Positions 1 through 12,197 are shown, counted from the stretch's first letter. The stretch is 64,000 nt of DNA from Crotalaria pallida (GCA_037953625.1 CM075650.1:121255706-121319705), one strand, 5' to 3'. Notes: a model not told the origin generated them from the letters alone. Numbers and translations are program-made.

Positions 1-358
1 TTTTGTATAGTTGGTTATGGGGTTTTCCGATTATGCACCTCTCCTCCCTTGATCTTTTTCTAAATTGTTACATCTTTTTGGCGTATGACAAAAAGGGGGA
101 GAGATATTACACTTGTCTTGTCTTGATATTGTTGCACCTAAAATTCTCTAATTATGGTATATACTCTGATAATTGTTAAATACTCTAATACCATAGGCTT
201 GGTGCTAAAATTAAATTGTCATAACATCTTGCACAAGCTGAATTTTTAGATAGGTGAAAAGTATCATATAGTGAGGGGGAGTTGCATTTTCAAGTGGATT
301 CAAGCTCAACAAATGGTACAAGTGTTAATTATTTTGTCATCACCAAAAAGGGGGAGAT
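1..358 (+). mobile_element. 3' internal end of a Ty1/copia element
   Basis: This is non-coding sequence upstream of an LTR, truncated by the window start. It contains two purine-rich tracts of the AAAAAGGGGGAGA type, at about 90-105 and 345-357. The second directly abuts the LTR and serves as the polypurine tract that primes plus-strand DNA. A pair of such tracts between pol and the 3' LTR is typical of the SIRE/Maximus group of plant copia elements. The lineage is inferred from this layout only. No ORF is supported here. Confidence 0.65.
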
Positions 359-1934
359 TGTGAATTCAATGCTCCTAATTAGGTGGATTATGTTTTGATG
401 ATGACAAAATAATTAACAAATCATGCCTTGAAGATATTGCAACATCAACATCAACAAGAAGTCAAGAAAAGAAGACAAGTGCCCAATCATTCTCAATCAA
501 ATATTAATTGTAAATTTCTAATTTATGTTGAGAGTGGTTGAGAGTGGGTAGAAATAGTTAGTCTCTTCTAGGAATAAATTTTTATATGTTTATTAAGTTG
601 AGATTGACCAAAAATTAATACTTGAGAGGAAAAATAAAATTGAAAAATAATTTTTCCCATATCTGATCAAAATACTCGAGTATTTTGATAAAGAATCGAG
701 TATATACTCGAGTATTTATAGAAAAACTCGAGTATTTGTGCCAGGTCAGCAAATATGACCGTTAGTCTGGTTCGTGCACCAATTCACTCGTGACCGACCA
801 AAAAGACTCGAGTATTTACCAAAAGACTCGAGTATTTTTGTCCAGTCAGCAAAAATGAACGTTGGAGAGACTCAAAAACCCAATTGAGGACATTTGAGTC
901 TCATCCAACCCCAAGAGAGTATTCTGAACCTTATTGTAAAATTGCTCTTTGAATTTGTGCAAGAACAAACAAGACAACAACACATTATTGATCACAAGCT
1001 TTCATAATTTCCTTTTCTCAAGTGTTAATTCCCAAAAAGCTCAACTTCTCACTCATATTGTCATTTTATTCCAAGTTGAGTTTTAGGCCTCAATTCTTAC
1101 ATTGAGCTGTGCTTATTTGTGCTAATCCATTGTGAGATTAGTAATACACATACAAAAAGCTTGATTATTCAAAGTCTTGGATTGTTCCCAAGCAAACCCT
1201 AAGTGGCTTAGGGTGTTGGAAGTCTTGAGAGGTTCTCAAGCACAAGACTAGGAGGTTCCTAGCCCGGTGGAGTTTCTTGAAGGGAGTTCAAGGAAGCTTT
1301 GTGAAGAGTTCTTCAATCACCGGAATCAAATTGGGGTAGAAATCAAGAGTTTGGTACACTCTTGAAGGGTTAGGTTGAGTAAGGCCATTCTCAAGCAATC
1401 CTTTGTAATTTCTAACAATTTGATTATTAGTAGAAACTCCTAAGTGATTAGGAGGACTGGATGTAGCTCATTGTTGGAGTGAACCAAGATAAAATTGCTT
1501 GAGTGTTGGTTTATTGCTTTTAATCTACTTTCTAGCTCAATAGACTTAAGTCATTTCAATCAATTAGGATTTATACAATTAGGTAGCAAGTTCAAGGAAT
1601 CTTTGTGTTTAAAAGTTATTTAGATTGCTTGCTATTCTGTTGGATAAGTTCCTGTTTAATATTGAATTGATTTGAGTTAAAATTGCTGAATTTTCGTTTC
1701 TGGTTTTTCTGCTATCTGATAGGAAAAACTCGACTATTTCACAAAAGACTCGAGTTGTTCATCACTGAAAAACTCGATTATTTCACAAAAGACTCGAGTC
1801 TTTTGTGTCTGATTCCAGAAATTCAGTCTTAGCTCCATTCTTCAATTACCAATCAAAATATTTGGTATTAGTGCTTCAAAATACTATTCACCCCCCCTCT
1901 AGTATTTGCTTAGCCCGCTTGTTGGTTTCCAACA
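359..1934 (+). repeat. Ty1/copia LTR (3' LTR)
   Basis: The repeat starts TGTGAATTC right after the polypurine tract and probably ends at TTTCCAACA near 1934, giving about 1.58 kb. A C-rich tract with CTCTAGT lies near the right end, as in SIRE-type LTRs. It contains several copies of the palindrome TACTCGAGTA or close variants (673-682, 705-714, about 725, 804 and 824, then 1730-1800). The right boundary is inferred from the TG...CA rule and from the sequence change after 1934. The partner LTR lies outside the window. Confidence 0.6.
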
Positions 1935-1939
1935 CAAAC

Positions 1940-2414
1940 CCTCTTATCGCTCCCCTTCTCCATGGAAGCCTTCTGGGGAGTAAACAACCAGCAGGACGAC
2001 CGAAGGCGGCACCTATGTTTTACCCCAGCACAAAAATGTTGGTACATCCGAACAAATGCCCAGCCGCTGGGTAGGAGCTAGGTCGTAATACGCCAGTACC
2101 TCCATCTCGAATTCGGAAAGAGGCCGGCAAACTCCCAGTTGGCCCAAGACTTCGACATGGAAAAAGAAACTCTTCTCTCCGTCCACAAGACGTCAGTAGA
2201 CTCTATCATCTTCCCCCGCAGGGGAAACCTCATAAGCAGCCCCGGTCTCATCCCCTTCGCAGGGAAGAATAACAGCCCGAATCCTGTCAAGAACAGCCCC
2301 CGAAGAATACTCTAATCGAGTCCCAAGGACTTCACAATCAACCCAGTCATACTCTTCGTGGGTGGGGGGGAGTGGAAACTCCTCAGGGTGGGTGACAACT
2401 CTTCGCTTCACCAT
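1940..2414 (-). pseudogene. Decayed antisense ORF of a Tat-like element (plant-mobile-domain-like)
   Basis: Reading leftwards from an ATG at 2412-2414, about 73 codons are open (start MVKRRVVTHPEEFPLPP). The reading then continues in other frames: PLSEFEMEVLAYYDLAPTQ, then WAFVRMYQHFCAG, then a hydrophobic SVVLLVVYSPQK segment. This order of motifs resembles the N-terminal part of the plant-mobile-domain or retrotransposon-associated proteins common in plant Tat elements. At least two frameshifts and a stop separate the pieces, so it is not functional. Its antisense position relative to the LTR at 3109 is unusual but known for some Tat elements. Family assignment rests on motif memory alone. 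Confidence 0.4.
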
Positions 2415-3108
2415 ACCTGGGGAAAAGAGTCACAGGGGGAGTAAAAAATCAGGAAAACAAAAAATATAGCAAAAGAAAAAATAGAAACCGACTCCCCCAG
2501 AAACGCACCCCTTGAGATTACAAAGAACAGAAACGTTCTCTAAAATTCCACTCCAGGAACAGTTCTATTTAAGAACCGCATGCAAACTCCCAACCACAGA
2601 TAGCACCAAAAGAAGAGCCCAGGAGAAAAGAAAGGAAAAAAAGGAAGAGAACCAAGAAGATAAAAAGGTACACCTGAAACAAAAGAAGTGTTGATGCAGA
2701 GAGAAAATGGGGAGACTTGACGTTGAAAAGACTGGTGCAGCAATGAGAGAAAACAAGAAGAAACTTTCTGAGGAAGTTGCAAATGGGATAAAGGAGTGAG
2801 AAAGGGCAAGTTTAAATACCCTGCCTCCTCACTCCCCTCCCCCCACCGAGGCCCAAAAAGGTGGGAAAAAGCCCATTTCGTGGATCGTGGCCATGTGGCC
2901 AGCTAGACGGAATTTCGAAATTCGAAAAGGCATTCATCATTACTTTCCCCCTTTTCAAAGCGTAGCCTTGACGCTTGTCAATTTGGGGAAACCCTAACAT
3001 CGCCACAGACAACTGAAAAGATAGGAGACAAGACCAAGGCACCAGATCGAATCCTCATCAACTCAAGCTCGGCACAGGCTTTTCAAGCCTACACCAGCTT
3101 AGGGGGCT

Positions 3109-3741
3109 TGTAGGGTTAACCGATCCGAGACCTTCCTTGACCGACCTAGGTCTAGCTACTCAGGACAAACGTCCCAACAGTTTGGAGACTTCTCGCCTGC
3201 TACTCAGACTAATCATCAAACACGGTTGCCAACCGACTGTAAAACTGTGCCGACCTCGAGTAGGTCCCCGGTGGCTAGCTAGACAGGGCTGCTCGGCACT
3301 CGATGCAGAGCTCGGATCCGAAGCCACCCCCTCGTCTGGCACACGGCTTAGACATGGGACCGGCTGAACTGTCCAGGCTCCTGGGTACACAGTACTGCAC
3401 TATCTATTATCTAGAGAGCAACATATATATACCAGATATTTACGAAGCCTGACTTCAGCATGGTAACCCTAACGGGCCTCACCACAGGCCCACGCCCACG
3501 CACCCTATAAAAGGCATAATCATGTCTTGGGGTCAGGTTAGGTTTTTTCATCCTTATGTTGACACGCTGCACACACTTCTATTTGACAAAGGGAGAACCT
3601 GGGTATTCCAACTGAATATTCAGAAACATTCCATAGCCGTCACACAGAAACCCCTGATCTCACTCAGATTTCAGGACCACTAGTCATTGGTCTTGAGGTC
3701 CCATAGGTCAGGGACATTTCCTCTTTTTCAGATCCACTACA
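3109..3741 (+). repeat. Ty3/gypsy LTR (3' LTR)
   Basis: The LTR starts TGTAGGGTTAACC right after a polypurine tract and ends near CTACA, giving short inverted ends TGTAG/CTACA. The TATA box at 3506-3512 would place the transcription start about 30 bp downstream. It is relatively GC-rich compared with the neighbourhood. The exact right end (3741 or 3744) is uncertain. Confidence 0.5.
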
Positions 3742-5036
3742 ACATGAGTTTTTAAATAAAACCCATCTTAAATCTTAATTTTAAAACCTTATTTTCACTA
3801 GTGTAACTTGTTAAGCTCTCGAGAGCCATGCGGTCAACAATTGATTTTTGATGAATGTGGCGATCAACAACAATCAAAGAGAAGTTGACTTCGCCTTATC
3901 CTTTTTAGTTTTCAACCACCAATGATATGGGTGAAAGAACCAGGCAGATCTTTAGGCGATTTGAAGAAGAACAAGAGGCAAGATGAGAGAGAGGGTTCAT
4001 AGAGCTTTGATTGGCTAACGTCTAGTTGATCAAAGTGGGGTCATATCGGATCCAATTGGGGTGCCAAAAGGGTGAATGAGATCATAGATGGAACTTTAGT
4101 GTCATTCTTACATTTATGGTTAGCCAGCACCTAAGTTCCTTTCTTCACTATTAGTTTTCCTAGCTTTTACCATTTTTCTTTAAATTTAGATGTGAAAATT
4201 ATTGGACGCAAATGTAATCAGATAGGAAAAGAGTAGAAAGGGAAAAGGGGAAGCAAATGGGTCCAATACAAGTAACAAAACTTAACGAAGATGTTAAGAA
4301 ATGAATGCAAATTGGGCTTGGGTCCTAAATCACACATTTTAAAAGCTAAACATACTTAATTCGCTCAATTAAAAATAAAGGGACCAAAATCGCACATAAA
4401 AAAAGTTAGAAGACTAAAATTGTATTTAAGCCATAAAAAACAATAATGAACATCCTATTACTCAATATTTCTATTTGTACCAAATTAATCCTTAAAAAAA
4501 TAAAAAATTTCAAAACGATCCTCAAAGATCGAAATCGGGGTCAATTAATCCTCAAAATCAATCCTTTTTATATTTAGTCTTAGCAAAGATTAATTAACCC
4601 TAACTTGAAATCTCTTTATGACCATATTGAATTTTCCAAACAAAATTGGGACACATAAAAAAGTTTTACTTATTAGAAACGGAAAAAATTGATCAGTCCA
4701 AATTATTTTTTTCTTGAGAATCAAAAAATGTATTTTTTAAATAACTTTTCACGAGATTTTTTAACGAGTTCTATAATGACACTTTTTAACATTTAAAAAA
4801 AAAAAACAAAACAAAAAGGGTTGATTTTTTGGTATTGGATTTTTATTTTATTTTTATTTTTTTCTTGATAATAATAAAAACGAAAACACAAGTAAAGAAC
4901 CAATTAAAAAGAGAAACAAGTCCTCAACCCTTCTTCTCACACAAGGCAAAAAGAGTAGCACTGCCGAAAGAGATCATATTTGTGCATCTACTTCTTCTTG
5001 TTTCTTTTGCAGCGTGCAAAGTCGAAGAAATCAGCG
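3742..5036. other. Intergenic region upstream of RPN7
   Basis: No gene is supported here. The sequence is AT-rich with several short A tracts. The part immediately left of 5037 must hold the RPN7 promoter and 5' UTR, but no single convincing TATA box was picked out. Confidence 0.5.
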
Positions 5037-5213
5037 ATGGAAGGAGAAGAAGGATCACAGCAACCACACCTTGTTCTCGCTAGCAAGCTCTTCCTTCTCA
5101 CACTCCCCGATGTCCCTGACATCGAGAAGGTTCGCCTCAAAGACGAAGTCTTCACCTTCGTCAAACAAGACGGTAACTAACTAACACTCACCAATTAACT
5201 CATTCATCGCTTT

Positions 5214-5252
<39 letters not shown>

Positions 5253-8087
5253 TATTTATTTTGTTTTAGATATGCTGCCTTTGTATGAAACCCTAATTGC
5301 TGGTTCGGTGTTGGATTCGGATCCTGCGCTTTTGGACTCCATGCGCGCTAAATTGGACGAGGAACTTAAGAAGCTGGATGAGAAGTTAGTTAATTTTTTA
5401 TTTTTTCGCTTCTGGATTTGTTTCGCTTTAATCTAGAATAATTGAGATTGTTTCCTGCTTAAGCTGAGAAGCGATGCATTGGTGTTTGCATTATGTTCGG
5501 TGCTTGTTTCGTGTTTAATAGGAGAAAAGGTTGAGTATAGTGATAATTTGACTGGGAAATCCGACGAATTTGGGCATTGTATGATAATTTGTCCCACGAT
5601 TTCCCCCTTTCTTTTTGGGTTTTCAATTTTTGACCCCCTAATTCCTTGTTAACTCCCTTTACACGTAAGCTGGGGGTCAGCGTATGTGCATTCTTTTTAG
5701 TTTGCACATACGCTGACCCCAGCGTATGTGTAAAGGGGGTCAGCGAAGTAAATGGGGGCCAAAAAATGAATTCCTTTCTTTTTTATAATGTAACAATTAC
5801 GAACCCGAGAACAGGATTTATTGAATGATTGACTGAAAATGAACAAGAAAGGAGAGTGATATCCTTTTAAGGGTTTTGTCTTTTCCAAACAAACTACAAT
5901 CTTATAAATGACGTTTCCAGATCCTCTCCATTTCGTTAGTAACTGGAATTTTAAAAAATCTCCCTCATTCACTCCACTAGACACTGCAGCATCGTTGTCA
6001 GGTGTCCACCACACCCATGGAGTATGCCATAGTGCTGCCAAACCGAAGGCTCCACAGTCCACACAATGAAGGTTTTGTGGCAGGAGCTTCTTTGCTGCTA
6101 TGCCATTTGGCAATGGGATCCACCTTCAGCTACATTGGTTATACCAGTATATCTCCTAGAAGTTCCATTACATGAAGTAGGGGCCATCTATGGGTTTACG
6201 TGTATTAAACAAATTTTTTTTCGTTCAGTCTTTTAGGTACTGCTCTTACTCTTAGTGATGGTATTATTGAGTAGTCAGTGGTTCTCAGATTGACCCTTTG
6301 TTTTGGATAGAAAAAGGAAGTATTATTAGAGAGACCAAAAAGGGAAATACAACTCACGGAGGGTACTAATAGATATCTTGCTGAACATAAAAAGCTGGAT
6401 AAACAAGGAACATTGAAAAATGAAGAGAAACTGGGCGAGATGGGTCATAATCAATGCATTTTCCATTTTGTGATTTCCGGAATTTCAAACTTTTTTTTTT
6501 TTTTTGAAAAATGGTTAGTTTTGTAATCCTTGTACTTATAATATTCCATGTGCTTTTAGGATTGCTGATGCTGAGGAAAATTTAGGGGAGAGTGAAGTTC
6601 GAGAGGCTCACTTGGCGAAATCCTTGTTTTTTATCCGGATTGGTGACAAGGTATATTCCTGTTATAATTTATTGCTATCCTCCTCTCAGCGGCTGTAATC
6701 TTATTTGTTTTTACTACGCTGTCCCTTATGAGCCAGGAGAAAGCCTTGGAACATCTCAAGGTGACAGAAAGCAAGACTGTTGCAGTTGGCCAGAAGATGG
6801 ACCTAGTGTTCTATACATTACTGCTTGGTTTCTTTGACATGGACTTTGATCTCATTGCTAAAAGCATTGAGAAAGCTAAAAGGTAATTATTTCAATTATA
6901 AATGACTCTGTTTTTTTGTCCTCCACTATAATTTTCAGTTTGCTCTTTGTTTTCTAATTGTTCATACCATGTTTACAGCTTGTTCGAAGAAGGTGGTGAT
7001 TGGGAGAGAAAGAATCGGCTGAAAGTGTACGAGGGACTGTACTGCCTGTCAACTCGAAATTTCAAGAAGGCTGCCGATCTGTTCCTGGATTCTATTTCTA
7101 CCTTTACAACCTATGAGCTTTTCCCATATGACACCTTTATATTTTACACAGTTTTGACAAGCATTATATCGTTGGATAGAGTTTCTTTGAAGCAAAAGGT
7201 ATTTTATTTCTTTCAAGCGAGTTGTCCTTACTCTATTTTATATTTTTCCTATCTGTTTCTTGCAAGTGTTTTGGTCATTTTATTTTACTAATTTTAGTTT
7301 GTCTGCATCAGGTAGTGGATGCCCCTGAGATCTTGACAGTGATTGGCAAAATCCCATATCTTTCAGAGTTTTTGAACTCCCTTTATGATTGTCGATACAA
7401 GTCTTTTTTCACAGCATTTGGTGAGCAGAGATCTTCCATATCTGGTTACTGCTGTAGTTTTTTTCTTGAAGTTGTTTGATTATTCAATAGAGATACTTAA
7501 CACCACTATTTTTTTATGTTGTTATAATTTAGTTTACGTTTAACTCATCTGATGTATAGAAGGGTCTGAGAAATGATGGCAAATATCTCGTTCTATGAAT
7601 TTGAATCTACGTTAATAGTTTTGTTTCATTAAATTCATTTCAGCTGGTTTGACGGAGCAAATTAAGTTGGACCGCTATTTGCATCCACATTTCCGGTATT
7701 ACATGAGGGAGGTCCGAACTGTCGTTTATTCCCAGTTTTTGGAATCATATAAGAGTGTTACAATTGAGGCTATGGCAAAAGCCTTTGGAGTGACAGTGGA
7801 CTTCATTGATTTGTAAGTGATTACATTTCACTCTCAATTCTGATATAATATTGATTAATGTCAGGTTTTTAAAATATGTTTGAGGTTCCTCATTACATTT
7901 ATTTTCTTCCAGGGAGCTATCACGATTTATTGCATCTGGGAAACTTCATTGCAAGATTGATAAAGTTGCTGGTGTTCTGGAAACTAACCGCCCTGATGCT
8001 AAGAATGCTCTTTACCAAGCAACGATTAAGCAAGGGGACTTCCTACTGAACAGGATCCAGAAATTATCACGTGTGATTGACCTTTGA
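5037..8087 (+). CDS. RPN7: 26S proteasome regulatory subunit RPN7 (PSMD6-like)
   Basis: RPN7 is a scaffold subunit of the lid of the 19S regulatory particle, which recognises and deubiquitinates substrates of the 26S proteasome in cytosol and nucleus. Eight exons join in frame: 5037-5172, 5270-5384, 6560-6650, 6737-6882, 6979-7198, 7312-7420, 7644-7812 and 7913-8087, all with GT-AG introns. They give 1161 nt, or 386 codons plus stop, the length usual for plant RPN7. Recognisable blocks in order are [58 protein letters not shown] and, in the C-terminal PCI (winged-helix) region, [20 protein letters not shown], ending [14 protein letters not shown]. The start is the first ATG and gives the expected N-terminus (MEGEEGSQ). 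No disruption was seen. Intron 2 is long (1.2 kb) and holds a foldback repeat. Confidence 0.96.
5217..5259 (+). repeat. (TTA)n microsatellite in RPN7 intron 1
   Basis: A run of ATT/TTA triplets lies between the donor at 5173 and the acceptor at 5269 and merges into a TTTA-rich pyrimidine tract. Confidence 0.85.
5640..5765. repeat. Foldback repeat in RPN7 intron 2
   Basis: The arms TGGGGTCAGCGTATGTGCA (ending 5690) and TGCACATACGCTGACCCCA (5703-5721) are perfect inverse complements around a 12-nt spacer. The similarity extends imperfectly outwards: CCCTTTACACGTAAGC on the left matches GCGTATGTGTAAAGGG on the right. This looks like the core of a small foldback transposon or MITE. No target duplication was established. 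Confidence 0.6.
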
Positions 8088-8463
8088 AGTTAAGTCACCT
8101 TTTATGATCCTAGATTTTACCTTTTTTTCCTTGGAAAGGCAGAGAGATGAGGACAATTTGAAGGGTTTCCTGTTGATTGCACTGTACTTGGTGGATGTGA
8201 CATTTCTGTAGTCTATTTGATTTCCAAATTAACGAACATTCAAGCTTGCTGAATCAAAGATGTCTCATTTCAGTTTTCGATTATTCTTAAAGTTTATATA
8301 ATTAGTTTAGTTTTTGGTCAATACATTTGTGTTTTAATGCCAGCATGTAGAATATATTCTCTGATATTTTGTGACTACCTGTGTGTTTTCTGCTTTCCTA
8401 ATTATATTTGTATCATTTATGTGCTCTTTATTTCAGATTTGATTTTATATTTTCCAGACTAGG

Positions 8464-8656
8464 GTTGTGCTTTTTGCACCCCTTTTGCATGTTTCCAAAA
8501 GCATGTTTGGTTTTTCTTAAAACACTTTTGGAAATCGGAAGTATTTTAGAACTCTTCTGGAACTTATTTCCGGAAACTAGTTTTTTAACTCTTCTGGAAA
8601 CATATTTCTACAAGTTTGTGGGGGTGATAAGGAAAAAAGGGGTGCAATTGTGCAAA
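8464..8656. repeat. Possible MITE with GCACCCCTTTT inverted ends
   Basis: The left end has TTTTTGCACCCCTTTT. The right end has AAAAGGGGTGCAATTGTGC, the inverse complement apart from spacing. The interior has direct repeats of CTTCTGGAA-type words. About 190 bp long, with no clear target duplication, so this is a weak call. Confidence 0.4.
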
Positions 8657-10254
8657 TATTATATTAGTTATTTATTTTCTTTAACTGGTTTGATTTAATC
8701 TGGTCCAAGCATACTGTATTGGCGCCTGAACTGGGACGTGCATCAGGTTGGTTGGTCTGAATTTCTATCTCATGCAGATACTTGCATCGTAGAAAGTTTA
8801 TTCTTAACTTCTTACATCCCGGACAAAGCTTTATTGATAATTCTTTAGTTGTATAAACATTATTATCGTTGCTCCTATATGATGAGTAAATAATAGTACA
8901 AACCTGTCCTCTACTTGCAACTTTCCCCCTTGGTTTCACTAATGTAGTTCTAGATGATTTTCTTAGAAAAGTGATACTCCCACACTTCCCTTTGAAGTGT
9001 AGGAGGTGTAGGGAGGAGAGAGATAGGAAGATAAGAGAGAAGTGATTGATGGTATGATGTGTAAGGAAAAAAGAGAAATAAAGACGATGCACAAATGAGT
9101 GTAAGAAAAAAGTTATATGAACATAAATGTTTTTTTTTTTTTTTTAAAAAAAAAACTAGTGGTCTAAGCTTTTCGGACCCAAAATTACTCCAAATATAGG
9201 TAGATTTCCGTGGTACAACCAATTAAGTAAATTCTCTGGATTTGATACGAATAGTTTATATTTCATGACGTCAACTATATGCTATAATGATATTTTCTGC
9301 ATCTGCGTGACCCTATTCCTTTGCACTTGGGGCACTTCATAGTTCGTGTCTCATAAAACAGCACTTGCACATGAATAGTATGGAACTCTGGATCTTTCGT
9401 CTGTCGTGGCAATCATAGTGATGTTTGGTAAGGAAGCATGCACTTCAAAACAGGTTTCCCCGTTTTTCACAAAAACGTCAATTCGTATGCACTTTATAAA
9501 CAACTTGTCCATTCTTGTTAAAGAACTTTAACAATATTGTTATGGATTTTAAATCTTATCTTCCCTACTTTGACAAAATAGACGCTTCTCTTTCAAGACC
9601 AGACACTAATAGCATGTTTGGATGTGCAACTACCAACTAACTCCCAACACACGTTTTGGCAGAAGCTAGAGTGAAAGGGTTTCCTGGCCAATGCTCGTTT
9701 GGACTCACGAAACAGAGAAACAAACATATACCAAGTCATGTAATGCCTGTTTTACGAACCCTTCTCTTTCTGCAACCACAACGATAAGCAAACCCAACAA
9801 AATTTGTTAAGTGACTCTACATCCATGCCCAGAAATAGAAACTAGCAACACAACCGCGGAAGAGATGCGTTTAGGAAGTTACTAAATAAAGTTGGAAAAT
9901 GCTTAAAAAATGAAAAGTGGTTAACTTTTTATTATTATTATTATTATTATTTTTTGGAAAAATGTAATTTTTGATGTTTCTGAGAGAAGAATAAATAGGA
10001 ATCTGTGATTTATTTTTTTCACTAAGGGAATCTTAACAAGTGCCCTTAGCAAGACCCAATAAAATTTTATTTAAACACTCTACATCACTGTCCTTATCCT
10101 CTCCAAAATTCCATTTTTTTAATTAATTATTTATGCAGAGCTAATAAACTCCAATATACCCGTAAAAAGAACTTGATAAATATAAATCATTGGATTTCAA
10201 ATAATCAACATTATCGTCACAAAAATGTCAACATTGGAACTTAATTATATTTAG

Positions 10255-10526
10255 TAATCCCTCCGGTACTATTTATAAGACCCTTTTGAGGTTTTTCACT
10301 TCCATCAAGGAAAGAGGATAAATTTGTTAGTGACATTGGAAATGTGAAAATTTGATATACTTTTTCAAAACCACCCTTATAATTATTATTGGAACTCTAA
10401 AATGTGTTGACTTTATATGGGTGTTAGTAGAAAGAAGTAATTGAATGCTATTGGAAATTGAAAATGAGTCTTAGGACCAAAATAAAAATCCCAAAAGGGT
10501 CTTATAAATAGGACCGGAGGGAGTAT
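10255..10526. repeat. Stowaway-like MITE
   Basis: The ends are ATCCCTCCGGTACTATTTAT on the left and ATAAATAGGACCGGAGGGAG on the right, imperfect inverted repeats about 30 bp long that also share the AAGACCCTTTTG / CAAAAGGGTCTT block. TA dinucleotides flank the element, as expected for Tc1/mariner-derived Stowaway elements. It is about 270 bp long and has no coding capacity. Confidence 0.75.
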
Positions 10527-11509
10527 ATTTTAAATAAACAATAACAAAAGTGGAACAAGCACACGAGTTTTATCTGCATCCGTATATGGTATTTGAAAGT
10601 CACAACTAGAGACACCCATACCAGAATAAAAAGTTTATTTGGAGAACATATTGCAGATAACAAAAAAATAGAAAACAGCCATGTTCATTTTTTTTCTTGT
10701 TTTCTTTCTGATATGATTAGACGATATAAAATAAAATATAAATCAAGAAATATAATAGATATACGGTATTAATAATTTAATATTAAAGAATGTTGTTCAT
10801 ATAAATATTACTTTAGGCTCAGCTTCCCTCAACCAAAGAAACAAATGCTTGAAACCAAGATTAATAACAATAACTAATTCTTAGCCGTTTATTTCAAGTT
10901 CAGCCTCAATTCAGATTTCAAATAGAAAAGCCAGTTAAGTGTAGTTAGTATGGAATTATTTCATATTCTAGGTGGATATGAATTTGAATTGAGTTAACTT
11001 GAGGATTTTATCTACATTATTATAAACTCATGTGCTAAACCTTTTGTGTTTTCCCTCCAAATTCTCATCTAATTGTGGGTTTCCCACTACTTAGAGGTAA
11101 TAAGGAGTACTCCGAGGTACTAAGTACTATTTGCTTAAGTAGTGGTTGTGGGTCCCCCACCACTTAAAGATGGTAAATGGGTACTTCAACAAATAGACCG
11201 AGTGAATTATGAGTACTTGGGGGAAAGTATTTCCCGCTCAGCCAAATTTTTACTTTTTAAATTTTCACTTTTCCACACGTATGGAGCGTGTGTGTGTGAG
11301 TGAGGCATACTAGCCACGTGGGGTTGACAGGGGTTGTAATGAATTTCCTTTCTCACTTTCATTTCTCACTCTCTCTCATGTTTCTTTGTTTTTTTCTCGG
11401 TGTCTGAAGAAACTTTGTGCTCTCTTCTCTGTCGCGATTTTAGGGTTTCGTTTGTTTGTAAATTTTTGAGCTATTGAGCTTTAATCTAAGCTTCATCTTG
11501 CGTTAAACA

Positions 11510-12197
11510 GAGTATTGGCAATTAGGGCCGCCGCACACGGGCCTGCCCAGCCCGCCCGCAAAATTTGCGGGCAGGGCTTGATTTTTTCGCCCATAAAATT
11601 TTTAGGGCTGGGCAGGGCCGCCCGCAAAATTTGCGGGCATTTTAGGGCTGTCCATGGGCCGCTCGCGGGCATTGTTATATAAAAAAAAAAAGGAAATTGG
11701 ACCAAGTGGCCAAAAGCCAAAAATACATCCCTCCAAACCAAAAATACATTCCCTTGGCCAAAATCATTATTACAATCTCAATTATGATCAGTCCACAATG
11801 TATACAATGTTATACTCAGAAAGAGAAATAAATGGGCACTTCAGGTAAGGTAGTACCAGAATCAACAATAAAATTGTTGCTAAACACCTATTCAGAAGAA
11901 TCATGAATTAAATAACAAACTAGTGATGTTAATGCTAGATTTGAAGTACAAAATTTTCTTAAAGGTACCGTCCTCGACTCTACATTTCTCAACCAATCTT
12001 TCGGCAGCGTTTTTTTTTTTTGAAAAAAAAGAAAAAAATTGGGCGGCCCGCATGCCCGCCCACAAAAAATATGGGCAGACAGGGCCTGGATTTTTCGCCC
12101 TAAACTCAATTAGGGCCGTCCATGCCCGCCCGCAAAAATGCAAAGCCCGCAATGGCCCGGCCCATGTCCGCCCATTGGCCCTAATTGCTAATACTAA
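11510..12197. mobile_element. Non-autonomous hAT-like transposon
   Basis: The element is flanked by the 8-bp direct repeat GTTAAACA (11502-11509 and 12198-12205), the duplication size of hAT elements. The terminal inverted repeats are GAGTATTGGCAATTAGGGCC on the left and, read inversely, TTAGTATTAGCAATTAGGG on the right. Subterminal regions are rich in GCCCGC-type words (such as CCCGCCCGCAAA) on both sides, far more GC-rich than the surroundings. No transposase is encoded; the ORFs inside are chance readings of the GC-rich ends. It sits in the leader region upstream of the Helitron coding start. Confidence 0.75.

Larger units (their letters stand above)
1935..3741 (+). mobile_element. 3' end of a Tat-like Ty3/gypsy element
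   Basis: A purine tract (AGCTTAGGGGGC) sits directly before an LTR starting TGTAGGG at 3109 and ending near CTACA at 3741, about 630 bp. The LTR has a TATA box (TATAAAA, 3506-3512) in plus orientation, so this is a 3' LTR on the plus strand. The internal part to its left contains an ORF remnant on the opposite strand (see next entry). An antisense ORF between pol and the 3' LTR is known for Retand-like Tat elements. The left part was lost or displaced by the neighbouring copia element at 1934. Lineage assignment is inference. Confidence 0.55.
8088..11509. other. Intergenic region with RPN7 3' UTR and small repeats
   Basis: No gene is supported here. The first few hundred bases downstream of the RPN7 stop would hold its 3' UTR. 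The rest is AT-rich and contains a possible inverted-repeat element (8464-8656), an A/T homopolymer junction near 9130-9155, an (ATT)n run near 9930-9950 and a Stowaway-like MITE (10255-10526). The part after about 11280 becomes pyrimidine-rich and may be leader or promoter sequence of the Helitron. Confidence 0.5.

Noticed and set aside
5697..6113. 138-codon ORF on the minus strand inside RPN7 intron 2.
   Set aside because: No recognisable domain, lies antisense in an intron and overlaps the foldback repeat. Probably chance.
8720..8738. Sequence TGGCGCCTGAACTGGGAC resembles a lysine-tRNA retroviral primer-binding site.
   Set aside because: No LTR end precedes it and no gag follows. Plant LTR elements in this window use the initiator-methionine site. 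Treated as coincidence.
8664..9222. Two overlapping minus-strand ORFs (142 and 90 codons).
   Set aside because: Low-complexity, hydrophobic or lysine-rich readings of A/T tracts with no family resemblance.
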